64,000 nucleotides of DNA from Haloplanus sp. CK5-1. Its GTDB lineage: Archaea; Halobacteriota; Halobacteria; Halobacteriales; Haloferacaceae. A program made the translations under genes and the position numbers. The stretch lies in NCBI RefSeq assembly GCF_037201915.1, contig NZ_CP147505.1, forward strand, positions 2,170,001 to 2,234,000, given 5' to 3'. Below the pieces are notes generated by a model. The model searched no databases. It was not told where the DNA came from and was given only the letters and a program-made list of their open reading frames with translations. Shown one piece after another: positions 22,047 to 31,058 of this stretch; positions within the stretch are counted from its first letter, which is position 1, and every line of letters starts with the position of its first letter.

Positions 22047-23207
22047 ATGGCGGGCAACTCGGTGCGAGGCGACGGAGCGGTCGGCGGCGAGAGCTCCGCG
22101 AGAGCCGGCGACGCGGCCGCCGACCGACAGGTACTGGTCGTCGGCGGCGGTCCGACGGCCGTGACGGCCGCCGGGTTCCTCGATCGGGCAGGGTTGGATC
22201 CGGTGCTCGCTGGATCGGCGAGCGAGCGCATGCCGGCGGAAGTTATCACGCTCTGGCGGCCGGGGCTGGTCGTCTTGGACCGACTCGGTCTCCGGCATCC
22301 GATCGAACGGCGCGGAACGCGGCTGGATCGACTGTGCCGGCCGGCGACCGGATCGGCGTGGGCGACCGACCCGTCGGACCGACCGGTTCTCCTCTCGCTC
22401 CGTCGGGACGAACTCGCGGAACTCCTCGAACAGCGGGTACGGACCCACGTCCGGACGGTCGACGGTTCAGTGACCGGAGTCGATCCGACCGACGCCGGTG
22501 TCGTGGCGACGTTCGACCGCGGCGTCCGCGAGTCGTTCGACGCGGTCGTCACCGCCGACCCGACCGTCGCGCCCGCGTCGACGTTCCACACCGAGGCGAC
22601 GGCGGTCCACGCCTGGGCCTTCGAGTGGCGCGCCGCCGAACGCCCGCCGAGCGACGCGGTGGAGGCGTGGGACGGCGACCGGGCTGCCTTCGTCACGCCC
22701 GTCGGCGACGGGGCCTACGTCCACCTCGTCTCGGTCGACCGCCCGACACCGGCCGTCGACGCCGACGCCCTCGAACGCCGGTTCGGGGACCTCCTCGAAC
22801 CGCTCGGTGACCCGTTTGGCGCGCTCGACGGGCGGGCGCTCCGGTACCGACGGTCGCCACGCGTCGTGCCCGAGTCGATGTGTGGCGGCGGCGTGGCGCT
22901 CGCCGGGCCGGCGGGACACGCGTCCCTGCCCGGCGACTGCCTCGGCCCTACGCTAGCCCTCGAGGACGCCTGGGTCGTCGCCGACACGCTGGCGTACGGG
23001 CCGTCCAACCGGAACGACGCCCTCGACGTGTACGACGCCCGTCGCCGCCGGCGGAAACGGGAACTGCGCCGCCACGCGACGGCCGACGTTGATCCCGATC
23101 GGGTTTCGACCCTGCTCGGACGGCTGTATCGCGCTCGAACGCTCGCGTTCGGCCACGTTACCGGGAGGTTCCCCGCAGTCGCCCGCGCGCCTCCGGAATC
23201 GCTGTAG
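22047..23207 (+). CDS. FAD-dependent oxidoreductase / monooxygenase-like flavoprotein
   Basis: A 386-residue protein with the N-terminal dinucleotide-binding motif VLVVGGGPTAVTAAGFL (from about residue 29) and the C-terminal FAD motif ALAGPAGHASLPGDCLGPTLALEDAWVVAD (equivalent to the GDA-H-P-GQG block of aromatic hydroxylases). In this family the block normally reads GDAAH, and here the first position is PAGH, so flavin binding may be altered. Start ATG 22047 is uncertain; the frame is open back to 21927. It is divergent from a winged-helix regulator. Substrate is unknown. Confidence 0.75.
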   Translation: MAGNSVRGDGAVGGESSARAGDAAADRQVLVVGGGPTAVTAAGFLDRAGLDPVLAGSASERMPAEVITLWRPGLVVLDRLGLRHPIERRGTRLDRLCRPATGSAWATDPSDRPVLLSLRRDELAELLEQRVRTHVRTVDGSVTGVDPTDAGVVATFDRGVRESFDAVVTADPTVAPASTFHTEATAVHAWAFEWRAAERPPSDAVEAWDGDRAAFVTPVGDGAYVHLVSVDRPTPAVDADALERRFGDLLEPLGDPFGALDGRALRYRRSPRVVPESMCGGGVALAGPAGHASLPGDCLGPTLALEDAWVVADTLAYGPSNRNDALDVYDARRRRRKRELRRHATADVDPDRVSTLLGRLYRARTLAFGHVTGRFPAVARAPPESL

Positions 23208-23287
23208 TGGGCCGGTCGGCCGACTGGTCCGCCGACGTGGGCAGCAAGCCTTTTGTCCGCCGGGTTCTGTCCTTCAACAAGAAACAC

Positions 23288-23779
23288 ATGTCAGACGAGA
23301 ACGACGCCGACGACATAGACGACGACGGATCGGTCGACGACGTATCCGCTCGCGACCGACTGGAAGCCGAAGCCGACCGAGCGGTGTCGGAGTTCGACGA
23401 CGGGGTGGTCGATCTGCTGGCGTGGGTGCTCGACACCGAGACGCGGGCCCGAATCTACGTCTACCTCCGACAGCACCCCGACTCGACGAGCGAGGAGGTC
23501 GCGGAGGGAACCGGCCTCTACCCGAGTACGGTCCGCGAGGCACTGGCCGAACTCCACGAGGAGGGGACGGTCGAGCGACACAAACGCGAGAGCGCGGGGG
23601 CGGGCAACAACCCCTACGCCTACGAGGCCATCGCGCCCAGTTCGCTCGTCCAAGACGTCGTGGGACAGGTTCAAGATCAGTTGAACGCCGTCTTCAACCT
23701 CGACCGGCGACTCGACGACGAAAACGAGGACGGCGACGTGGACCCGGTCCGCATCACCGTCGAAGACGAGACGGAGTGA
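23288..23779 (+). CDS. winged-helix transcriptional regulator (ArsR/TrmB-like)
   Basis: A 163-residue protein with an acidic N-terminal tail, then VVDLLAWVLDTETRARIYVYLRQHPDS, TSEEVAEGTGLYPSTVREALAELHEEGTV (helix-turn-helix) and the wing HKRESAGAGNNPYAYEAI. The C-terminal helix VVGQVQDQLNAVFNLDRRLDDE is suited to dimerisation. ATG 23288 follows 80 bp after the flavoprotein gene, with an A/T tract upstream. This architecture is widespread and conserved in haloarchaea; targets are unknown. Confidence 0.82.
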   Translation: MSDENDADDIDDDGSVDDVSARDRLEAEADRAVSEFDDGVVDLLAWVLDTETRARIYVYLRQHPDSTSEEVAEGTGLYPSTVREALAELHEEGTVERHKRESAGAGNNPYAYEAIAPSSLVQDVVGQVQDQLNAVFNLDRRLDDENEDGDVDPVRITVEDETE

Positions 23780-23806
23780 CCGCGTCGCCGTTACTGCGAA
23801 GCCGAC

Positions 23807-23815
23807 TTGTTTAAG
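23807..23815 (+). promoter_or_regulatory. TATA box of coaD
   Basis: TTGTTTAAG centred 28 nt before ATG 23840. It lies inside a short inverted repeat (GACTT-GTTT-AAGTC, 23804-23817). Confidence 0.55.
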
Positions 23816-23839
23816 TCGCACGGATTCGTGGCACCGGGT

Positions 23840-24322
23840 ATGGAGGTCGCGCTTGGCGGGACGTTCGACCCGATCCACGACGGACACCGGGCGCTGTTCG
23901 AACGAGCCCTCGAACTCGGCGACGTGACCGTCGGTCTCACCAGCGACGAACTCGCCGAGGAGACTCGACAGGTCTCGCGTCCCGTCCGCCCGTTCGACGA
24001 GCGACGCGCGGCCGTCGAATCGGAACTCGACGCGCTGGCCGACACACGCGACCGGTCGTTCGAGGTCCGCCGACTCGACGACCCAACCGGCATCGCGACC
24101 GAACCGCCCTTCGACGCCATCGTCGTCTCGCCGGAGACCCGCGAGGGGGCGGACCGGATCAACGAGATTCGCGAGTCACGGGGACTCGACCCACTGCAGG
24201 TTGAGGTTGTCGACCACGTCCCCGCCGACGACGGCGAGCGCATCTCGTCGACCCGGATCGTCCGCGGCGAGATCGACCCACACGGAACTCTCACGCCCGA
24301 GTGCTCGCCCGAGACCGAGTAG
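23840..24322 (+). CDS. coaD: archaeal phosphopantetheine adenylyltransferase
   Basis: A 160-residue nucleotidyltransferase that converts 4'-phosphopantetheine and ATP to dephospho-CoA. The archaeal/eukaryotic-type signature is clear: GGTFDPIHDGHRALFERALELG (substrate and phosphate site with the HxGH motif), VTVGLTSDELAEE, FDAIVVSPETREGADRINEIR, and ISSTRIVRGEID (the ISSTxIR motif). A TATA box 28 nt upstream supports the start. Its stop is followed immediately by the convergent stop of the TFB-like gene at 24323. Confidence 0.93.
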   Translation: MEVALGGTFDPIHDGHRALFERALELGDVTVGLTSDELAEETRQVSRPVRPFDERRAAVESELDALADTRDRSFEVRRLDDPTGIATEPPFDAIVVSPETREGADRINEIRESRGLDPLQVEVVDHVPADDGERISSTRIVRGEIDPHGTLTPECSPETE

Positions 24323-24631
24323 TCACCACTCCGGCGGCCGGAACCCCGACGCTTCGAGCACTGCCTTCCATCGGTTCTGCACGCTCAGTCGGGTGACGTC
24401 CATCGCCGCCGCGACCGACCCTTGGGACCGCTCCTCGCCGGCGATCAGGGCGCCGGCGTAGAGGCTGGCGGCGGCCACGGCCGGCTTCGACCGATCCTCC
24501 TCGGGCGTGTTCGAGAGGAACAGATCGACGGCGTTCGACCGGGCCTCGCTCCCGAGATCGAGACCGTCGGCCGCCCGCGTCAGGCGGGCGACCCACTCCT
24601 CGTTGTCGACCCGATCCCGCGCTCGGTACAT
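24323..24631 (-). CDS. single-cyclin-repeat TFB-like protein
   Basis: A 102-residue protein resembling one TFIIB cyclin repeat: SEARSNAVDLFLSNTPEEDRSKPAVAAASLYAGALIAGEERSQ, then the helix-turn-helix GSVAAAMDVTRLSVQNRWKAVLEASG. There is no zinc ribbon, no B-reader and no second repeat, so it cannot recruit polymerase as TFB does. It may bind DNA near TATA elements or TBP, acting as a competitor or a gene-specific regulator (inference). Its stop abuts the coaD stop with no gap. Confidence 0.75.
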   Translation of the reverse strand: MYRARDRVDNEEWVARLTRAADGLDLGSEARSNAVDLFLSNTPEEDRSKPAVAAASLYAGALIAGEERSQGSVAAAMDVTRLSVQNRWKAVLEASGFRPPEW

Positions 24632-24713
24632 GACCGACCCTTCGCCCCGGCGTCACTTAACTCTCGGCCGGAGCGACAGCTACTTACCGACCTCGGTGGC
24701 AAGGTGGACGTGC

Positions 24714-24798
24714 GCGCGGGTAGCCAAGCCAGGCCAACGGCGCAGCGCTTAGGACGCTGTCCCGTAGGGGTCCGCCGGTTCGAATCCGGTCCCGCGCA
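24714..24798 (+). tRNA. tRNA-Leu (anticodon UAG)
   Basis: An 85-nt class II tRNA. Acceptor arms GCGCGGG and CCCGCGC pair over 7 bp with discriminator A. The anticodon stem CAGCG/CGCTG closes the 7-nt loop CTTAGGA, giving anticodon TAG. A long variable arm (about 24759-24772) and a T arm GCCGG-TTCGAAT-CCGGT follow. CCA is not encoded. No intron is seen. T-arm copies lie just downstream. Confidence 0.93.
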
Positions 24799-24840
24799 CT
24801 TCTCGGCTCGAACGAACGTGAGAGGCGTGTGTGCGCAAAC

Positions 24841-24905
24841 GACCGGATTCGAATCAGGGAACGGAGCGAAGCGGAGTGACCGTGGTTCGAATCCGGTCCC
24901 GTGCA
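24841..24905. repeat. inverted and direct copies of the tRNA-Leu T arm
   Basis: Positions 24884-24905 repeat the last 22 nt of tRNA-Leu (24777-24798) with one mismatch. Positions 24841-24853 carry the same T-arm sequence inverted. The inverted copy and the direct copy at 24886-24898 form a 13-bp perfect stem with a 32-nt loop. This looks like an att-type scar or a decayed tRNA fragment between the convergent tRNA and sensor-kinase genes. It may also act as a bidirectional terminator. Confidence 0.6.
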
Positions 24906-24933
24906 AGGCGAGGTGCGAACGAGAGTGACGCCT

Positions 24934-27171
24934 TCACTCCTCCACGAACTCGACCCCTCGAATCTCGAACTGCGCACCTCCCATCTCGCTCTCGGTGACC
25001 TCGACCGTCCAGCCGTGGGCCTCCGCGATCCGCTGGACGATGGTCAGGCCGAACCCGGTGCCCGAATCGTTGGTCGAGAAGCCGGCGGAGAACACGTCGT
25101 CCCGGTCGTCCTCGGGGATTCCCGGCCCGTCGTCGGCGACGTAGAAGCCGTCGTCGTCGAGCGGGCCGATTCGGATCGCGACGTCGGGGCCAGCGTGCTC
25201 CACACTGTTCCGAACGAGGTTCTCGAACAGCTGCTGGAGCTGTCCCCGATCGGCCTCGACGACGCGGTCGAGGTCGGCGAGGAGCCTCGCCGTCTCCGTC
25301 TCGACGTTGCGCCAGCAGTCGCGGGCGAGCACGCCGAGCGTGATCGGTTCCAGTTCCGCCGCCTCCTCGCCCTCGCGGGCCAGCGTGAGGAGGTCGTCGA
25401 TCAGCACGCTCATCCGCTCGTGGGCGCTCGCCACCTCGTCGAGGTGGTCGCTGTCGCACTCCTCGCTCGCGAGTTCCAGGCGTCCCTCGGCGACGTTGAG
25501 GGGGCTCCGGAGGTCGTGGCTCACGACGCTGGCGAACTCCTCGAGGCGCTCGTTCTGTCTGGCGAGTTCCCGCTCGTGACGCTTGCGCTCCGTGACGTTC
25601 TGGGAGACGGCAATCCCGGCGCTGATCTCGCCGTCGTCGCCGTGGACCGGCAGTGTCTGGATCCGGTAGTGCTCGCCGTGGAACTCCTGTTCGAAGGTGT
25701 GGGTCTCCCCCGAGAGCGCCTCGCGGTAGTAGTCCACGAGTTCGTCGGCGCGTTCCTCCGGAAAGAGGTCGTGGGCGGTCGCGCCCTCTATCTCGTCGGG
25801 TGAGTGTCCGAAAGCGTCCAATTCCGTACCGCCGGCGAGGACGTACCGGAGGTCCTCGTCGAAGAGGAAGACGGCCCCGTCGGGGAAGTTGTCGACGAAC
25901 GTCCGGTAGCGTCGTCGGCTCTCGCGGAGCGCGCGCTCGCGGTCGATCCGGGAGAGCGCCTCCTCCGTGTTCGCGGCGAGCGTCCGGGCCAGCGTCACGT
26001 CGGCCTCGTCGAACGCCGCCGGTTCGGTCGCCGCGACGTACATCACCCCGTGATCGCCGAGTGGAAGGATGATCTCCGCCCCGAACGCGGTGTCGTCGTT
26101 GTAGCGATCCGGTTCGGTCGAGACGTCTTCGAACACTCGGACCTCGTCTTCTTCGAACGCCGCCCACGAGAGACTCTCGCCGGGTTCGTAGACGGGAGGT
26201 TCGCCGATCACGTCGAGGGCCGCTTCGGTGATCGCCGTGGGGACGAGGGCGTCGCTTTCGGCGTCGTACAGGTAGACGCTGTTTATCGAGAGGCCGAGGA
26301 CGTCCCGAGCGGTCTCGACCGCGTGTTCCGCGACCGCCTCCTGCGTGGCCGCCCCCATCAGTTTCCGCGTGGCCTCGTGGAGCGCCTCGATGCGGCGCTC
26401 GCGCTCCCTGCGATCGGTCACGTCCTGGAACTGCGAGAAGATGGCGCGCACGTCGCCGTCGTCGTCGGTGATGACGTGGTTGTACCACTCGCAGACGATC
26501 AGCTCGCCGTCCTTGCGGACGTTCTCGTCCACGCTGTGGTAGCCTCCCTCGGCGTTGGCCAGCGCCGACGTGACCGCGTCGACGTCCTCGTAGCTGTCGT
26601 CGGTGACGAGGTACTCCCACGTCTCTCCGCGGAGCTCCGCTTCGGTGTAACCGAGGATCTCTTCGGCGGCGTCGTTGACGCCGACGATCCGGAACTCGCT
26701 GTCGTACTCGACGACGCCCAGCGGCGACTGCTCGACGAACATCGAGAGGCGCTCCCGGTTGGCCTCGAGTTCGGTCCGGGAGTGGTACTCCTCGACTGCG
26801 GTCGCGACTCGCTGCGCGAGCGTGGCGTGCGCTCTGGCTCCCTCCTCCCACTGGAGGTAGTCCGTGACGCCCGCGGCGATGGCGTCGCTGGCGACGTCCT
26901 CCGAACCGTCGGCGACGAGGAGGACGACCGGAAGGTGTGGGTAGGACTCGCGGACGGCGTCGAGTAACTCGATCCCGGTCCGGTCGGGAAGCGTGTACGT
27001 CGAGACGACACAGTCGTGGTCGTCGTCGAGAGTCTCCAGCGTCTCGTCGAGGCCGGTCGCCGTCTCGACGGCGAATCGATCGTCCGCTCGTTCGAGACCG
27101 GACGCGACCCGCTCCACGGACTCCGGATCGCCGACGTGGAGGACGTGTATCGTCTCGGTCGGTGCGCTCAT
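24934..27171 (-). CDS. PAS/GAF sensor histidine kinase with degenerate receiver
   Basis: A 745-residue soluble kinase without membrane helices. The N-terminal receiver-like domain (1-125) has Thr58 where the phosphorylated Asp should be (DCVVSTYTLPD), so it is unlikely to be phosphorylated. Then come PAS (MFVEQSPLGVVEYD), GAF ([20 protein letters not shown]), a second PAS (TFVDNFPDGAVFLFD), the HisKA H-box FASVVSHDLRSPLNV, and the ATPase boxes N (LVRNSVEHAG), G1 (ADDGPGIP) and G2 (GTGFGLTI). No response regulator is adjacent. Start ATG 27171. It is transcribed toward the tRNA-Leu gene. Confidence 0.9.
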   Translation of the reverse strand: MSAPTETIHVLHVGDPESVERVASGLERADDRFAVETATGLDETLETLDDDHDCVVSTYTLPDRTGIELLDAVRESYPHLPVVLLVADGSEDVASDAIAAGVTDYLQWEEGARAHATLAQRVATAVEEYHSRTELEANRERLSMFVEQSPLGVVEYDSEFRIVGVNDAAEEILGYTEAELRGETWEYLVTDDSYEDVDAVTSALANAEGGYHSVDENVRKDGELIVCEWYNHVITDDDGDVRAIFSQFQDVTDRRERERRIEALHEATRKLMGAATQEAVAEHAVETARDVLGLSINSVYLYDAESDALVPTAITEAALDVIGEPPVYEPGESLSWAAFEEDEVRVFEDVSTEPDRYNDDTAFGAEIILPLGDHGVMYVAATEPAAFDEADVTLARTLAANTEEALSRIDRERALRESRRRYRTFVDNFPDGAVFLFDEDLRYVLAGGTELDAFGHSPDEIEGATAHDLFPEERADELVDYYREALSGETHTFEQEFHGEHYRIQTLPVHGDDGEISAGIAVSQNVTERKRHERELARQNERLEEFASVVSHDLRSPLNVAEGRLELASEECDSDHLDEVASAHERMSVLIDDLLTLAREGEEAAELEPITLGVLARDCWRNVETETARLLADLDRVVEADRGQLQQLFENLVRNSVEHAGPDVAIRIGPLDDDGFYVADDGPGIPEDDRDDVFSAGFSTNDSGTGFGLTIVQRIAEAHGWTVEVTESEMGGAQFEIRGVEFVEE

Positions 27172-27299
27172 CGTGAGTGATGAGAGAAACGGCGCGTGAG
27201 ACGTATAAGTCTCGGGGGGTGTGACGGCGTGCCAGTATCGCCGTCCCGGACGGTCTCCGCGTCGGAATCCTTAGGACGGGCGACACCCGATACGTCCGT

Positions 27300-27863
27300 A
27301 TGCGCCTGTTCCGGTCGGACGAACTCCTCGGTATCGCCCGGGAGACGATGGACTTCGTCCTCGAAGCCTGCGAGGAGACCCACCCCGACGAGTACATGGG
27401 CTTTCTCCGCGCGGACGACGCCCGCAAACTCGACATCGACCGCACCGGACAGGTGATCACCGACGTCCTCGTCATCCCCGGCACAGTGTCGAACCCGGTC
27501 AGCGCGACGGTGAAGACGAGTATGAAGCCAAACGACGTGCAGTCGGTCGGGTCGGTCCACTCCCACCCGAACGGCGTCCTCCGACCGAGCGACGAGGACC
27601 TCGCGACGTTCGGACAGGGCGACGTCCACATCATCGTGGGTGCACCCTACGGGCGGGGCGACTGGCGGGTGTTCGACAACCGGGGCGAACCGACGACGCT
27701 CGACGTCCTCGACGTCGACCTCCCGGAGGAGCAGTTCTTCGATTTCACACAGGCGGACATCGACGCGGAACTGGCTGCCGAGGGACGCCGCCGGGGTGTG
27801 GTCGACCCCGACTTGGACGACTACGACGACGACGGCGGCGGATTCCTCTCGTGGTTTCGGTGA
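27300..27863 (+). CDS. JAMM/MPN+ metalloprotease-like protein
   Basis: A 187-residue protein with the zinc-protease signature of JAB1/MPN/Mov34 enzymes. Glu in EYMGFL lies upstream of the H-x-H-x(n)-S-x-x-D motif SVHSHPNGVLRPSDEDL, so all catalytic ligands are present. In haloarchaea such proteins (HvJAMM type) remove SAMP ubiquitin-like modifiers. This one also has an acidic C-terminal tail ending in FLSWFR. Whether it is a desampylase cannot be told from sequence alone. No SAMP or E1 gene is nearby. Confidence 0.85.
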   Translation: MRLFRSDELLGIARETMDFVLEACEETHPDEYMGFLRADDARKLDIDRTGQVITDVLVIPGTVSNPVSATVKTSMKPNDVQSVGSVHSHPNGVLRPSDEDLATFGQGDVHIIVGAPYGRGDWRVFDNRGEPTTLDVLDVDLPEEQFFDFTQADIDAELAAEGRRRGVVDPDLDDYDDDGGGFLSWFR

Positions 27864-27866
27864 GCG

Positions 27867-28775
27867 TCAGGTCCCGTCGCCGTCGGGGGTGCCGTCGTCC
27901 TCGTCCGGGGGCGTGTCGTCGCCGTCGCCGTCCGACACGTGTCGGGCGCGCGCCGCCGCCACCGTCTCCTCCAGGTGGGACGAGGCGTCGGCGGCGTAGG
28001 CCTCCAGTTCGTCGATGCCGACGACGGTGTCGGCCGCGTCGAGGCGGCGCTCGAACCGCTCCAGCATGCCCTCCGAGAGCTCCTCGTCCGATCGCTTCCC
28101 GGTCGCGACGCCGCTGGTGACGATGGCCTGGATACCCTCCTCGACGGTCAGATCCACGTCGACGACGTGGTCGGTCGAGACGTGCAGGACGTAGCCGCCC
28201 ATGACGGGGTTGGGAGCCATCGGCACGAACAACGTGACCATCTCCTCGTGGCTCGCCGCCTCCTCCACCACCCGCGGCGTGTCGGCGGTCAGGAAGCCGA
28301 ACGCGTACGATCCTTCGACGGGGAACTCGACCAGTTTCACCTCTTGGAAACTGTCGGTGTCGCTGTCCAGCAGCAGGCCGCTCATCTCGTCGATACTCCG
28401 GTAGAGCGAGCCGACACCCGGGAGTCGGGCGAGGAGCGTATCGAAGAAGGTGGCGAACCCGGACCGATCCGGGCGGCGCTCGGCCACGGCGCCGATGCCG
28501 AAGATGGCGCCGAGGAGCGCCCCCACCGCGACGACTTTGAGTACCGCGTCGGAGGCCGGCTGGACGCCCGTGACGGACGTGAGCACGCCGACGACGGGGT
28601 CGAGTTGCTGTGAGACGAAGTCGACGACGACACCGAGGATGAGGAGGGTGACGATGAGCGGAAGCGTGACGGCGGCCCCGGTGATGAAGGCCTGCCGGGC
28701 GAACGCCCGCGGGCCGCCGTACTCGTCGAATTCGTCCGATCGCTTCGGGCGGTCCGAGCGGTCCGATCGACCCAT
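27867..28775 (-). CDS. DUF502 family membrane protein
   Basis: A 302-residue protein. After a charged N-terminus come two hydrophobic helices (AFITGAAVTLPLIVTLLILGVVVDFV and VLKVVAVGALLGAIFGIGAVAE). The conserved DUF502 core follows, with LPGVGSLYRSIDEMSGLLL, FQEVKLVEFP, YAFGFLTAD and VTLFVPMAPNPVMGGYVLHV. The C-terminus is acidic and disordered. DUF502 proteins are membrane proteins of unknown function. It is convergent with the JAMM gene (3 bp between stops). Confidence 0.88.
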   Translation of the reverse strand: MGRSDRSDRPKRSDEFDEYGGPRAFARQAFITGAAVTLPLIVTLLILGVVVDFVSQQLDPVVGVLTSVTGVQPASDAVLKVVAVGALLGAIFGIGAVAERRPDRSGFATFFDTLLARLPGVGSLYRSIDEMSGLLLDSDTDSFQEVKLVEFPVEGSYAFGFLTADTPRVVEEAASHEEMVTLFVPMAPNPVMGGYVLHVSTDHVVDVDLTVEEGIQAIVTSGVATGKRSDEELSEGMLERFERRLDAADTVVGIDELEAYAADASSHLEETVAAARARHVSDGDGDDTPPDEDDGTPDGDGT

Positions 28776-28870
28776 ACGGGCCGATGGGCGCCGCCGACTC
28801 AAAAGCGTCGGGGACACCCCCTCGCGGGCGTCGCGACAGCCTTTACTCCCGGCGTGCTGGACGGTATCGC

Positions 28871-30520
28871 ATGTCGGGACACGCACAGACGCTCCGCCCG
28901 TTCCTGTCTCGGGCGGTACGGCTGTATCCGGACCGCGAACTCGTCGCTCGGACCGGCGAGGGCGTCGTTCGGCACACGTACGACGAGTGCGCCGATCGGG
29001 TCGGCCGCCTCGCGAACGCGCTTCGGGCGGCGGGCGTCGGCCACGGTGACCGCGTGGGGACGCTGTGCTGGAACCACGACCGGCACTTCGCGGCGTACTT
29101 CGCCGCCCCCGAACTCGGCGCACAGTTGCACACGATCAACCCCCTTCTCCCGGCCGACGACGTCCGACGGATCGTCGAGAGCGCCGGCGACCGGGTCGTC
29201 ATCGTCGACGCCTCGCTCGCCGACGCGTTCGCCGAGGCGTACGACCCCGACGCCTTCGCGAGCGTCGAGCAAGTGGTCGTCGTCGGGTCGGCGGCGCCGG
29301 ACCTCCCGGTCGAGACGACGGCGTACGACGACTTCGTCGCGGGCCACGCCGCCGCCGTCGACGCTCCCGACCTCACCGGAGACGACCCTGCCGGCCTGTG
29401 TTACTCCTCGGGGACGACCGGCGACCCGAAGGGCGTCGAGTACACCCACCGGATGCTCTGGAGCCACACGATGGCGATCATGACGCCGTCGGGTCTCGAC
29501 ATCGCCGATCGGGACGTCGTCATGCCGGTCGTCCCGATGTTCCACATCAACGCTTGGGGGCTTCCCTACGCGGCGACGGCGGCGGGCGCGAAACACGTCT
29601 ACCCCGGGCCGTCGCCCGACCCCCAAGACATCGTGGACCTGATCGACCGCGAGGGTGTCACCCTCACCGCGGGCGTCCCGACGGTCTGGCTGGGCGTCCT
29701 CGACCACCTGTCTGACCACCCCAACCCCGAGGCGGCGCTCTCGACGCTCGATCGGATCGTCGTCGGTGGCGCCGCCCCACCCGAACGGCTGCTCCGCGCG
29801 TTCGACGATCACGGCGTCGAGGTGCTCCACGGGTGGGGGATGACCGAGACGTCGCCCGTCGGCGCAGTCTCCCACCTCAAACCCGGCCTGCGCGACGCCG
29901 ACTACGACCGCCGCGTCGCGAAGCGGGCAAAACAGGGGCTCGTCCTCCCCGGTCTGGAGTTCGACGTCGTCGACGATTCGGACGACGCCGTCCCGCACGA
30001 CGGCGAGTCGATGGGCGAACTACTGATCCGTGGCCCGTGGGTCGCGACGGAGTACTACGAGTCCGAGGGTGACGACGCCTTCGAGGGGCCGTGGCTCCGC
30101 ACCGGCGACGTGGTGACGGTCGATTCGGACGGCTATCTCGAACTCGTCGACCGCGCGGACGACGTCATCAAATCGGGCGGGGAGTGGATCTCCTCGCAGG
30201 CGGTCGAGAACGCGATCATGGACCACGAGTCGGTCCGCGAGGCGGCGGTCGTCGGCGTCCCCCACGAGCGGTGGGGGGAGCGGCCGGCGGCGTTCGTCGC
30301 CGCCGACGCCGACCCCGCCGACCGCGACGCCCTGGTCGACTCGCTGTGCGACAGAATCCGGGCCGACTATCCCGACTGGTGGGTGCCCGACCGGGTCGAG
30401 TTCGTCGAGTCGGTGCCGAAGACGGCGACCGGGAAGTTCGACAAGGTCGACCTCCGGGGGCGCTTCGAGGGGGCGCTCGACGAGCGGGTGGACGCGGCGC
30501 CGCCCGAGGGGGCGGAGTGA
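28871..30520 (+). CDS. AMP-forming acyl-CoA synthetase (medium/long-chain type)
   Basis: A 549-residue ANL-superfamily ligase that activates a fatty or other organic acid to acyl-CoA via an acyl-adenylate. Motifs: the P-loop [51 protein letters not shown] (hinge) and the catalytic lysine region [14 protein letters not shown]-type features such as [11 protein letters not shown] suggest a medium or long-chain substrate; acetate is unlikely. A small lipoprotein gene follows on the same strand. Confidence 0.92.
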   Translation: MSGHAQTLRPFLSRAVRLYPDRELVARTGEGVVRHTYDECADRVGRLANALRAAGVGHGDRVGTLCWNHDRHFAAYFAAPELGAQLHTINPLLPADDVRRIVESAGDRVVIVDASLADAFAEAYDPDAFASVEQVVVVGSAAPDLPVETTAYDDFVAGHAAAVDAPDLTGDDPAGLCYSSGTTGDPKGVEYTHRMLWSHTMAIMTPSGLDIADRDVVMPVVPMFHINAWGLPYAATAAGAKHVYPGPSPDPQDIVDLIDREGVTLTAGVPTVWLGVLDHLSDHPNPEAALSTLDRIVVGGAAPPERLLRAFDDHGVEVLHGWGMTETSPVGAVSHLKPGLRDADYDRRVAKRAKQGLVLPGLEFDVVDDSDDAVPHDGESMGELLIRGPWVATEYYESEGDDAFEGPWLRTGDVVTVDSDGYLELVDRADDVIKSGGEWISSQAVENAIMDHESVREAAVVGVPHERWGERPAAFVAADADPADRDALVDSLCDRIRADYPDWWVPDRVEFVESVPKTATGKFDKVDLRGRFEGALDERVDAAPPEGAE

Positions 30521-30569
30521 CGCCGTCGGCGCGAAAAAACACTTACCGCCCGCCGGAGAAGCCCCGCCC

Positions 30570-31058
30570 ATGCGACCGCGGGTTACCCTCCCCGTCCTGC
30601 TCGGCCTCGCGCTCGTGACCGCGGGGTGTGTGGGCACGCCGACGGAGGAACTCACCACGACGTCCACCGACGGCTCGCCCGGATCGGCGACGGCCACGCC
30701 GACCGGCACCGTCGACTTCCCGGACGGGCCGAAGGACCAGCCGGCCCGCCCGTCGGCGCCCGACGAGTCGAGCGTGCGCGAGTACGTCCGGACCCACGAG
30801 TACCGCTACGCGTACAACTCCCTGTGGATCAACGCGTACACCGACGTCACCCTCGACTGTCGCGTCGACGACGTGAGCCGGCGTTCGTGGGGGTACGAGG
30901 CCGTCGTCACGTGTACCGGCTACTCGAACACCGACGTCCCCGAGAACGCGACGGCGACGCCGGGACCACACGCCGACTGGTTCACGCAAACGTATCGCTA
31001 CCGCGTGAGCGACGGGGCGACCGAGCGTATCCGGATCGAGAACCGCGATCCGGTTTAG
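30570..31058 (+). CDS. predicted lipoprotein
   Basis: A 162-residue secreted protein. Signal sequence LPVLLGLALVTAGC carries a lipobox with Cys20, so the mature protein is probably lipid-anchored to the outside of the cell. A Thr/Ser/Pro-rich linker follows, as is usual in haloarchaea, then a small domain with two Cys (VTLDCRV and VVTCTGYS) that could form a disulfide. Function unknown. Its TAG stop overlaps the convergent dehydrogenase stop. Confidence 0.85.
   Translation: MRPRVTLPVLLGLALVTAGCVGTPTEELTTTSTDGSPGSATATPTGTVDFPDGPKDQPARPSAPDESSVREYVRTHEYRYAYNSLWINAYTDVTLDCRVDDVSRRSWGYEAVVTCTGYSNTDVPENATATPGPHADWFTQTYRYRVSDGATERIRIENRDPV

Noticed and set aside
24854..27634. 926-codon minus-strand ORF overlapping the sensor kinase
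   Set aside because: Arg-rich shadow in another frame of the kinase gene, running across the T-arm repeat.
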